Of a DNA stretch of 64,000 bases, positions 28,417-37,800 are shown piece after piece. The position numbers and the translations under genes were made by a program. Origin of the DNA: Methanobrevibacter ruminantium M1 (GTDB lineage Archaea; Methanobacteriota; Methanobacteria; Methanobacteriales; Methanobacteriaceae). The stretch is from the NCBI RefSeq assembly GCF_000024185.1, contig NC_013790.1:2107001-2171000 (forward strand), in the 5' to 3' direction. The notes beneath the pieces were generated by a model. That model saw nothing but the letters and a program-made list of their open reading frames with translations, had not been told where the DNA came from and searched no databases. Position 1 is the first letter of the stretch. Each line of letters begins with the position of its first letter.

Positions 28417-29433
28417 TTAAGAAAATAGATATCTATTAAACATAAATGGAATGAATTTCTTATTTAGATTAGTGAATCTGGAAAATTCTCCACCATTGAT
28501 TATTCCCTTTTCATAAGCCTCTAAAACAACTGCACAGTAAGGCTCTCCGTTGTATTTTATCTGATTATTCAAATAATTTCCACCGGCGCCATTGGAAATA
28601 GTATCCATATTATCTGCATTTGTATTTTTGCATAAATCTTCATTTGGAACAAGAAACTCACCTGCAACTGCATTGTAGAAGATCTCTTCATCAATATTCT
28701 CATCATCTCCGCAGATTGCACTTTGGCCTAATAGAAGATGGGTCAATTCATGGAAGAGGGAAAATATCCTTCCATTTACACTATCCTTTCCATTCAATAG
28801 GATTATAGGAACTTCCTTATGGAATATGCATAATCCTCTCATTTCATTAAGGGCAACTCCTTCGCTTTCAAAGATTAGAACCCCAATCTTTCGTGTTATG
28901 ATTTCCTTCCATTTATTTAAGAAATTATAATGCCTGCTGTCTTTTGACTTGTTCTTTCTTATCCATGTCTTTTGAGTCTCTAAAGAGATTCCCAATTTTT
29001 CCCTAATGTAATTTGAGACATGCTTTTTATTTAAGGAGCCTTCATATATTTCAAATGATGGAATGTTTTCCTCTAATTCATACAATAAATCAAGATAATG
29101 TTCCCTTCGGCTTTGGGATTTTCTTATTTGTTTAATTAGGCTTGGGGAGTTGTTTTCAAAAATATCATCAGCGTCTAACTTTCTATAATTAATCATTTTT
29201 GGAAAATCATCATCTTCAGGGACCTTCTCCAAAAAGAAGAATGCACTAGGAAGGCAAAACTTCTTGCTTGCCTTTCTAAGCTGTGTCCAAGTAGGCTTTT
29301 CCTCTCCACTTTCCCAAGACTTATATTTTGATTTGATGTCTTTAGGCAAGTCTTCCTCAAAGCCATTTATGTATCCTGCACGCTTTCTAGCCCATAGCAT
29401 CATTGCCGGATTAATATTTGCCCTTTCTACCAT
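28417..29433 (-). CDS. ImmA/IrrE-type metallopeptidase with N-terminal helix-turn-helix
   Basis: A 338-residue protein. Residues 1-60 resemble an XRE-type helix-turn-helix (NPAMMLWARKRAGY, KYKSWESGEEKPTWTQLRK), and the C-terminal half is an ImmA/IrrE peptidase with HELTH at 228-232 and a downstream acidic ligand region (EEIFYNAVAGEFLVP). Such proteins cleave or regulate repressors, controlling mobile elements, toxin-antitoxin modules or stress genes. The ATG follows AAGGAGGGTAGTAAA. It is the first gene of the accessory region; related TTTTTTAAA operator-like blocks lie in its upstream region. Its target is unknown; no separate repressor gene is adjacent. Confidence 0.88.
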   Translation of the reverse strand: MVERANINPAMMLWARKRAGYINGFEEDLPKDIKSKYKSWESGEEKPTWTQLRKASKKFCLPSAFFFLEKVPEDDDFPKMINYRKLDADDIFENNSPSLIKQIRKSQSRREHYLDLLYELEENIPSFEIYEGSLNKKHVSNYIREKLGISLETQKTWIRKNKSKDSRHYNFLNKWKEIITRKIGVLIFESEGVALNEMRGLCIFHKEVPIILLNGKDSVNGRIFSLFHELTHLLLGQSAICGDDENIDEEIFYNAVAGEFLVPNEDLCKNTNADNMDTISNGAGGNYLNNQIKYNGEPYCAVVLEAYEKGIINGGEFSRFTNLNKKFIPFMFNRYLFS

Positions 29434-29466
29434 TTTACTACCCTCCTTTTAAGTTTTAATACAAAA

Positions 29467-29595
29467 TTGTTTTTTAAAAAACCCTCATTGATAATGGTTT
29501 TTTAAATTCAGCACCATAATTAACTTAAAAAGTTTTCATTTTCTTACAAGCAAAGATATATTTATTTTCAAACTTAATAAAGGTTTTTTAAATGC
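29467..29595 (-). promoter_or_regulatory. Operator-like repeats upstream of the ImmA-like gene
   Basis: GTTTTTTAAAAAACC (29469-29483), GGTTTTTTAAATTC (29496-29509) and GGTTTTTTAAATGC (29582-29595) are related. The first two also form an inverted pair AAAAAACC...GGTTTTTT around TCATTGATAAT. This layout fits autoregulation by the helix-turn-helix domain. Confidence 0.4.
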
Positions 29596-29601
29596 GAAAA
29601 A

Positions 29602-29668
29602 GTGATTTTGTGAAATTGTGATTCTGTGCAAAAATGCAAAAACACAAATGTGATTTTGTGCAAAAATG
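29602..29668. repeat. Direct repeats GTGATTTTGTG in the cas1/ImmA spacer
   Basis: Three copies of GTGATT(T/C)TGTG, the last two embedded in a longer repeat (TGTGCAAAAATGC at both). The 404-bp spacer 29434-29837 contains no gene, only these repeats, operator-like blocks and the hairpin at 29721-29770. Confidence 0.5.
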
Positions 29669-29720
29669 CTAAAATTGCTCATAGTTTTAAGAGATAAACT
29701 TTTAAATTTAGTTTGCTAAA

Positions 29721-29770
29721 ATGTGGCTAGTGAAAGAAAAACAGTTTATTTCTTTAACTTTATTCCACAT
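29721..29770. repeat. ATGTGG...CCACAT hairpin element H1
   Basis: ATGTGG and CCACAT lie 50 bp apart and enclose a second inverted pair, AAAGAAA...TTTCTTT. It lies 67 bp beyond the 3' end of cas1. Two similar elements (H2, H3) lie upstream of cas2, so the cas pair is bracketed. Confidence 0.5.
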
Positions 29771-29837
29771 TATCTGTGAATAAATTTATCTTTTTAGGTT
29801 ATCTTTATTTTAATGAATTTTTTTATGCCACTTCCAT

Positions 29838-30843
29838 TCACCATCTTAAACTAAAGCCAGTATATTTTTCTCCATTTATCAAGTAATTAACTATTTTTTT
29901 AGCTTGCTTATCAATTATTTGAGCATAACTTAAGTTTTCTCCTTCGTAATTTATATTGGAATTGACCTTGTCCAAAACTCTGCCAATGATTAATTTTCTA
30001 ACATCAAGTGAAATGCTGTTATTTCTTTTGTCCAAATCATCATTGCTGATTTGTTTTGTATTAACCAATGAAAACACTACCTTATCCACTAATTGCTGTC
30101 TGAATTCTTCCATCAAATCAAATGTCAGGCTTGTTCTCTTTTGCCTGTCAAAATGCAGGAAAACCGCAATATGAATCAAGCCCATTTATGACAAGCGCCT
30201 TGTTTACTTCGCTTGCAAGTATTGCATAGGCATAGTTAAGGCTTGCATTTGTAATATCATTAGGATGCCTGTTATTTCTTGAGAAGAAACCTATCTCTTT
30301 AGGCAGAAGTTCATTTACAGCAAGCCAATAGTCCACTGAGGCGCTTCCTTCAATTCCCATCATCTTCATTTTTGATTTTTCAATGTCTGTCCTTTCTCCA
30401 AACCGTAAACTGCCAATTTGTTTAATTGCTTCATTGATGTTTCTTTCAAAAATCTTAACATTTTCTAATTTTTTGTTTTTATTAAGGGTCTTAATTGTCG
30501 ATTTTTGATTAATCATCTTAGACATTATCATTTCCCGTGCAATAATCAGACCTTTGTGGTTTTCACTTGTTTTATATTGCTGCTTTCTTAGGAATATGTT
30601 TTCATTGCTCGGATACTCAAGAGTATAGTTTATCTTTCCAAAGTAGTCTATAGACATTAGCCGGACATTATTTTCAGAGATTAGTCTCAAGGCATCAAAT
30701 GTGATGGATCCTTTTCCGATAATTGTTATATCATCAATCTTTTTTATATTGATTTTTTCCAATTCCCCCTCCTTTTCCATGATTAGAATTTGATTGTCTC
30801 TCTTATGGATTGATTTGTTGTATCCCTCAATCAGTATTTTCAT
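29838..30843 (-). pseudogene. cas1: CRISPR integrase Cas1, split by a +1 frameshift
   Basis: Cas1 is the integrase that inserts new spacers into CRISPR arrays. Two overlapping frames together give a normal Cas1 of about 330 residues. The first encodes residues 1-231 with the catalytic glutamate Glu165 (MGIEGSAS); it ends early after GLDSYCGF. The second frame carries LHFDRQKR and LTFDLMEEFRQ, with the catalytic His and Asp. Removing one base from the A-run at 30160-30163 (TTTT on the coding strand) restores GLDSYCGFLHFDRQKR. So Glu is separated from His/Asp, and Cas1 should be inactive unless the run is slippery or is a sequencing error. A GGAG ribosome site precedes the ATG, 12 bp after cas2. 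Confidence 0.88.
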
Positions 30844-30855
30844 TCTATGGCTCCT

Positions 30856-31131
30856 TTAAAATATTTTGTATAATTCGTCCTTAAAGCTTAGATTTCTTCC
30901 AAATACATTCAGCTTCAGATAGCAGGATTTGCAGATGGGAATTGTCAGTATGCTGTCATATTCTCGAATGTTCTCCATAATATCGGACTGCATAGCATAT
31001 AGTTCATCATATTCGACATCCCCAAAATATAAGTTTTCTTGCATCCTTCTAAAGCCAAAATGCTTTAGAATGGATATAATCTTTTCCTTGTTGGTTTTGA
31101 ATTTGATTTCAAATGAAACTAAGACCTTCAT
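30856..31131 (-). CDS. cas2: CRISPR-associated protein Cas2, divergent
   Basis: A 91-residue ferredoxin-fold protein of Cas2 length, placed directly upstream of cas1. It opens [11 protein letters not shown]; the usual catalytic aspartate (as in VYDI) is replaced by glutamate. [17 protein letters not shown] and [18 protein letters not shown] match the two halves of the family. In active systems Cas2 dimers hold the Cas1 dimers that integrate spacers. No cas4, effector genes or normal CRISPR array are present in the window, so the pair is an orphan. GTGGTAAT precedes the ATG. Confidence 0.8.
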
Positions 31132-31281
31132 ATTACCACAGGATAATATATTTTAAGAAGCATATTTTAATTTTTTTAAAAAACCATAAAATGAGTTAAA
31201 TAAAGAATATTCTTAGAAAAGCTTTTGAGTTATATTTAAAATTAGAAATCGGTGAATAGGACGTGATTTGTTTTTATTAAA

Positions 31282-31327
31282 ATGTGGAAAGCTATGGCAT
31301 ATAACTATGTTATAAATACATTCCACA
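31282..31327. repeat. Hairpin element H2 upstream of cas2
   Basis: ATGTGGAA...TTCCACA at the ends of a 46-bp element whose centre is the palindrome TATAAC-TAT-GTTATA. About 80 percent identical to H3. Confidence 0.65.
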
Positions 31328-31374
31328 AATTTAGCACGATTTTAACATAAAGTTTATATATTAAAAGAATGAAA

Positions 31375-31420
31375 ATGTGGAAACCTATATCATATAACTG
31401 TGTTATATTCACCTTCCACA
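31375..31420. repeat. Hairpin element H3 upstream of cas2
   Basis: The same 46-bp design as H2 (ATGTGGAA...TTCCACA around TATAAC-TGT-GTTATA), exactly 93 bp from H2 start to start. The DNA between them (TTTAACATAAAGTTTATATA and flanks) is unrelated to the element. Could be a protein-binding site or a small structured RNA. Confidence 0.65.
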
Positions 31421-31483
31421 GAAAGTTTTAAAAATAAGTGAGATAAATAGTTAAAATAAGTAAATTAAGAAAAATTAATAAGG

Positions 31484-31520
31484 GTTTAATTTAGTACGTT
31501 ATACTGCGGTTTAACGAAAC
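31484..31520 (+). repeat. 37-bp dispersed repeat, copy R1
   Basis: Begins GTTTAATTTAGT and ends GGTTTAACGAAAC; identical over all 37 bases to copy R2 at 43126-43162. It lies 353 bp upstream of cas2 and 379 bp downstream of the adhesin stop. Flanking bases of the copies are unrelated, so the boundaries are sharp. Confidence 0.85.
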
Positions 31521-31616
31521 TTTTTTATTTCTTAAAATGAGTTTATTTTATTATATAATGATTTAATTACTTCTTTTCGCAAAATAAGCTTTCAATTAAG
31601 ATAATTGTTTAAATAA

Positions 31617-31810
31617 TTTTTTAAAATTAGTTTTTTATTAAAATCATCTAAGATTCTTCTTTTTAAAATTAGTTTTGTATTAATAATTTAATCTTTTAAA
31701 TCGTTTTTAAAATTAGTTTTATATAGATTAAGAAATAGTTTTAATCGTTTTTAAAATTAGTTTTGTATTAATAGTTTAATCTTTTAAATCGTTTTTAAAA
31801 TTAGTTTTAG
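31617..31810. repeat. Tandem repeats 3' of the giant adhesin
   Basis: Five copies of TTTTTAAAATTAGTTTT (near 31619, 31669, 31703, 31747, 31791). A longer unit containing TTTGTATTAATARTTTAATC and TTTTAAATCG occurs twice with a period of about 87 bp. The 767-bp spacer 31132-31898 holds H2, H3, R1 and this repeat, but no gene. Confidence 0.65.
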
Positions 31811-31898
31811 TTAAAATAATCAATTATAATTCTTTTTTAAAAAAAATAAAAGCATAGGGGAAAAATCCCCTATAAAAATTCAATTTTATAACCAAGCT

Positions 31899-34800
31899 CT
31901 ACTTTATAGTCAGCTTTGAAGTAACACTCACCTTCTTGTATGTGCTGTCTCCAGCAAAGGCTGCAGTGTATTTATAAGTTCCTTTCTTGTTAAGGCTTAC
32001 GTTTACAGTTGCAATTCCTTTTTTATCGGTTATGGCTGAGTATTTCTTGCCGTTTACAGTAAAGGTTATCTTCTTGCCTACAATAGCGGTTCCCTTGAAG
32101 CTCTTGAATTTTGCAGTCAATGTCTTTGTATTTGCGCTGGCCTTATAGCTCTTGTTGCCTGCAGTCAATTTAGGGCTTTGATGTGTCACGTTTATCATGG
32201 CTACATTGAATGCGCCTGTGTAGTTGTCGTCTCCGCTGAATGTTACTGCAAAGGTGTACAGGTTTACGCATCTCAGGTTGATCTGCAGCTTGGTCCAGCC
32301 GGTTTCATTGGTTGTACGGTTGTACTTGACTCCATTGAATCCGATGCATACGTTCTTGTTGGCCAATGGGTTTCCATCCTCGTCGACTAGCTGGAAGTAG
32401 AAGTATTTTCCTATCCTTCCTTCGATTCTGTAGTCGAATGCGGTGGTTGTCATGTTCTTGAAGTTGAACCTTGTGCCTGTTCTGTTGATGTTGACGATTG
32501 CATTTGACTCGGATGCCATGTAGTTTCCGTTTCCTGCAAAGCTGATTGTCGCAATGTAGTTGCCTGCTGTCAGGTCTTTGGTAGCAATCTTGATCTGTCC
32601 GTTTGAGTCGGTAACGATTGTCCTGTTGCCGTCCAGATCTACATTCAGCTTGACTCCGCCCAAAGGATTGCCTTGGCCGTCTTTCAGCACTGCTGTAATA
32701 TAGTCTTCAAGGCCATACTGTGTATTGACGTTTGTTGCAGCTATTGATGTTGGCTCCTTGTCTACAGCCACTTTGATGCTTGCGCTTGACTTGCCGTATA
32801 TCTCTGTGCCTGCAAAGCTGATTGTAGCTGTGTAGTTGCCTGCAGCAAGGCTCTTCAAAGGAATTGAAATCTGTCCGCTTGAATCGCTGACATATTTTTT
32901 GCTGCCGTTGAGGCTGACGGATACTGTGGCGTTGGCTACAGGATTGCCGTTGATGTCCCTTATGATTGCGGTCAGGTTCTTGTCTGCGCCGTGGACTGTG
33001 CTTATGTCATTGGCTGAAATTGCGGTCTCCAGCTTGTTTACCCTTATTGCAGATTTTGCTGTAACAGGGTTGTGGTTTTCGTCAGGGACTGTAGTGACTT
33101 CCAGGGTGTAGCTTCCAGGCTTCAATCCGGAAACTGATATGGAATTGCCATTTATCTCTACTGTTGCGTTTGGCTGGCCGACGACTTTGGCTGTGATGCC
33201 TGTTGCGCCTTCGAATGTTGCATTGGTAGTTCCAGTGCTGTTGTAGTCGAATTCAAGGTCTTCGACAGCCAGTTCTGAGTCAAGCTTGGTTATTGTAACC
33301 TTGACGGTCTTGCTGACAGGATTGTGGTTGCTGTTAGGGATTGTTGTTACTGTAAGGTCGTATTCCCCTGCATCCAATGCGGAGATAGGGATTGTGTACT
33401 TGTCGACGCCGAGTTCCTTTCCGTCGATTTCAGCCATTATTCCACTTGCCCCTTCGGTCTTTACGGTAACGTTCATTGCAGATCCGTAGTCTACAAGGTT
33501 GTTGAAGTCAAGCTTTGAATCGATCTTGTTGACTGTGACATTGACTGTTTGGCTTACAGCCTTGTGGTTCTTGTCAGGGATTGTAGTGATTTCCAGAGTA
33601 TAGTTTCCGGCATCCAATCCTGAGACGGAAATCTCCTTGCCCTTTACATTGACCTTTGCATTTGGCTGTCCGATTACTGAAGCCTTTACGCCGGTTGCGC
33701 CGGTGTATGTCACTGAACTTGTGCCGGTGCCCTCGTAGTCGAATGCCATGTCATTTGCTTCCAATGTGGAATCTATCTTGTTTACAGTGATCTGGGCTGT
33801 TTTTGTTACAGGGTTGTGGTTCCTGTCAGGGATTGTAGTCACTGTCAGGTTGTATTTGCCTGCATCCAGTCCGGAAATAGGGATGGAATATCCGTTTACT
33901 CCAATGCTCTTGCTTCCGATCTTGGCGCTGATGCCGGTAGCTCCTTCAGCTGCTGCATCAACATTGCCTGATTCGCCATAGTCCAGCTCAAGGCCTTCGA
34001 CTGAAAGGCTTGAATCGATCTTTTTGACTGTTACTGTGATGTTCTTGCTTGCGCTGTTGTGGTTGTCGTCTACGATTGTTGAAACGCTTAGGGTGTAGCT
34101 GCCTGCATCAAGTCCGGATACTGTAATCTCGTTTCCGTTTACCTCGACGACGGCTTCGTCATGGCCCGCCACTGAAGCGACGATTCCTTCTGCGCCTGAA
34201 GTCTTTGCTTCGGCTGAGCCTGTCTTGCTGTAGTCAAAGGCTATGTCATTGATTTCCAGTGTAGAGTCTGCCTTTATTAGGGTCAGCTCTTTTTCTGCAC
34301 TTGCATCGAGGTAGTTGCTGTCTCCTGAGTAGTTTGCAAGGATTGTGTATGTGCCTACATCGAAGGTTGGCAGGGTCAGGCTTTCGTCTACAGGAAGTTC
34401 GCCCAGTATTGTTCCGTTGCTTAGGTAGTATATCACTGTTCCTGTTGCATCTTCTGGCAGAACAGGGCTTGCTGTGACTGTTTCGCCGTATGCTGCTTCC
34501 TCTGCGCTTATGCTGATTTCGAATCCAGGGTCTGCCTGGCTTACAATCAGTGCTGTTTCTGCGCTTGCATTGAGGTAGTTCTTGTCTCCTGAATAGTTTG
34601 CCAAAATGTCATAGACATCTACATCGAAGGTTGGCAGGGTCAGGTTTTCGTCTGCTGCAAGTTCGCCTAGTATTGTTCCGTTGCTTAGGTAGTATATTAC
34701 TGTTCCTGTTGCATCTTCTGGCAGTGCTGGGCTGACTGTGACTGTTTCGCCGTATGCCGCTTCCTCTGCGCTTATGCTGATTGCGAATGCAGGATCTGCC

Positions 34801-37800
34801 TGAATGACTGTCAATGTTACATTTGCGCTGTCTCCGTCGAAGTTTTCGTCACCGGAGTAGTTTCCGATTATAATGTATGTTCCAACATCAAGCTTAGGCA
34901 AGGTCAGGTTTTCGCTGACCGGAAGCTCTCCGAGGAGTGTTCCGTCGCTCAGATAATATGTTATATTTCCTTTGGCAAGGCTTGGCAGTCTGTGGGTGAC
35001 TGTTGCAGTTTCGCCGTAGCTTATCTCTTCTGCGCTGATTCCAAGATTGAATTCCATGGATACCTCATTTACAGTCACTGTCATGCTTGCGCTTGCATTG
35101 TTGTAGTTGCCGTCTCCTGAATAGTTTCCTATAATTGTATGTGTTCCTACATTCAGTATAGGCAAGGACAGCCTTTCGTCTACCGGAAGCTCTCCAAGGA
35201 AGGTTCCGTCGCTCAGGTAGTATGAGATATTTCCTGTAGCGTCGTCAGGTAAGTTAACGAAGACTACAGGGCTATCTCCGAAGTCATAGGAAGGGAATGC
35301 GATATAGATTTCGAAATCAGGGTCTGCCTTATTGATTGTCAAGGTTGTGCTTGCGCTTGCATTGTTGAAGTTTTCGTCTCCGGAATAGTTGGCAAGAATC
35401 TCATAGCTTCCCACAGCCAATTTAGGCAATGCAAGGTCCTCGTAGTAGTATAGTTCGCCGAGGGATGTTCCGTCGCTCAGGTAATATAAGATGGTACCTA
35501 CTGCAAGGCTTGGCAGTTTATGGATGACAGCTGCAGCTTCTCCGTATTTTATTTCGCTTGGGCTTGCATTGATCTCGAATACTGTTTCGGTACTTAGGAC
35601 AGTAAGCCTTACGTTTGCGATTGCAGGGTCATAATTCTTGTCTCCCAAGTATTTTCCTACGATTTCATGGACTCCCACGTCGAATTCAGGAAGCTCCACT
35701 CCTGGAGTTTCGTAGTATTCCTCTCCGTCAACCATTATGATTTCATATTGGCCTATTGTTACCTTGCCCAGGTATGTGTCGTTATAGTAGAATTCCACGG
35801 TGCCTGTAGCGTCATAAGGCAAGCTTGGACGTACTGTAGTGGTCTGGCCGTATATGACGTCGTCTTCGTCAAGGTATATGTCGAACGAGAAGTCAGGATT
35901 GATTCTGAATTCCATGCTGTCTGATGCCGGAACAAAGTTCCTGTCTCCGGAATAGTTTGCGGTTATGTTATAGATTCCGACCTTCCATTTAGGTGAAACA
36001 TATGTCTCGCCGACCTGCACTTCTCCAAGGAAGGTTCCGTTGCTCAGATAGTAGCTGATTGTGCCTGTAGCGCCCTCGGATATGCTATGGGTGACATAGG
36101 CAGGGTTGCCGGATATGACCTGCTGCTGGAGGCCTATATGGAATTCTGTTTCTACTTGCTTTACGAGGACATCTGCGCTGTCCCAGTCAGGCTCGAAGCT
36201 TTCGTCGCCTGAATAGTTTGCAAATATTACATAGTATCCTGCATCAAGGTCCAGTGTCAGTTTTTCTTCGACCGGCAGTTCTCCAAGGACAGTGCCGTTG
36301 TTCAGGTAATATTTGATGGTTCCTGTAGCATCTTCAGGCAATTTGTGAGTGACTTTGATGCTTGCGCCGTATGTGATTTCGCTTGCATTTGTATCAATCT
36401 CGAAATTGGTGCCTTCCTCTTCAGGATATACTGTAAATTCGGTAGCGTTTGAGATAGGCTCATAGAGATCGCTTCCTCCGAAGGATACTGTAGCTTCATA
36501 GGTGTCGGTTTCTAGGCTGCCGAAATTGACTTGGCCTATTCCTCCAATTACAGTAACGGTCTTTGTCTCTTCTCCTATTGTCACTTCATAGTCTTCGTCT
36601 ACGCTGGCATAGACGATGGCCTTGACCTCTTCAGGATATGTCCTGTTGTTTACCACGATTCTCAGTTCCTCGATGTCTCCTTTAAAGACATCGAAGCTTG
36701 CAGTTGCATTGGATGATAGATAGTAGTATGTTTCAGGGATTGTGATTGTTATTGAATAGGTTCCAGGCTTCAATCCTTCTACATATAATGTCTCAGGGCT
36801 TGTAAGGTTTCCTGACTTTACTGTGTTTCCTTCGCTGTCATTGATTATGTATGTGGCCGCTTCCGCATTGCTTATGGTATAGTTGACTAGGGTATAGTTG
36901 ACCTCCAATGCATCAGGATACTTGATATCCTCGCAGGATCTTATCTCTACCATAGTTGAATTCTTGGTTAGCGGATTGACATTCAGATATACTTTCTGAT
37001 GGTCAAGCTGTCCCCAGATCTGTCTTGATTCTGGAGTGAGGACCACATCTGCAGTCATGTCATTCTTGTCCGCTTTGATATTGGAGTATGTGCCGTCCCC
37101 TCCAAATTTTCCGGTGGAATGGTAGAGGGTGTTTGAGCTGAAGCTCACCACATTGTTGTTGACATTTCCAGTGAAATAGACGGTTACCTTATAAGGATTT
37201 CCTGCAATAGGACGGGTATTATTGATTTTTATATTGATCTTCAGGTATTCTGCACCGAAGTCTGAAGGTTTCTTTTCTTTGTCGCTTGATACCCTGTTCT
37301 GGTCAACAAGCTGTTCAGTGAAACTAGGATTGTTTGATCCGAACCAGCATAGGGAGATGTTTGTATAGGTTCCCTTGGTGAATACGCTGTGTCCTGCCAT
37401 GAATGTATATAATGTGCTGGAATGGTCATCCCTGCCGGCATAGTTGTCGACGAATGTAGAGTAGGATATCTTGGTCTTGATTTCATAGGAATCCATATAG
37501 ATTGCTCCTCCTCTGCTCTTTGCTGTATTTCCTTCGAATCTGCAGCTCTTGATTTCAAAGTCGTTGTCGTTTTCTATATATATGGCTCCTCCGTCACCGT
37601 TGTTCTTTACATAATTCGCGCTGTTGTTGTGGAATCCGCAGCTGTTGATTGAAATGACCTTATGGGCATAGACTCCTCCTCCGCGTCCTGCAGAATTAAA
37701 TCTGAATGTTGAAGAAGTCAGTGTTAGCTTGGCGTGTTCGGATTCCACATGAAGTCCTCCCCCTTCATCCTTGCATGTATTTGAATCGAATTGGCAGTTC

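Noticed and set aside
37241-37558. Additional genes inside the giant adhesin on either strand
   Set aside because: These frames are antisense or shifted shadows of the repetitive adhesin code and have no start signals.
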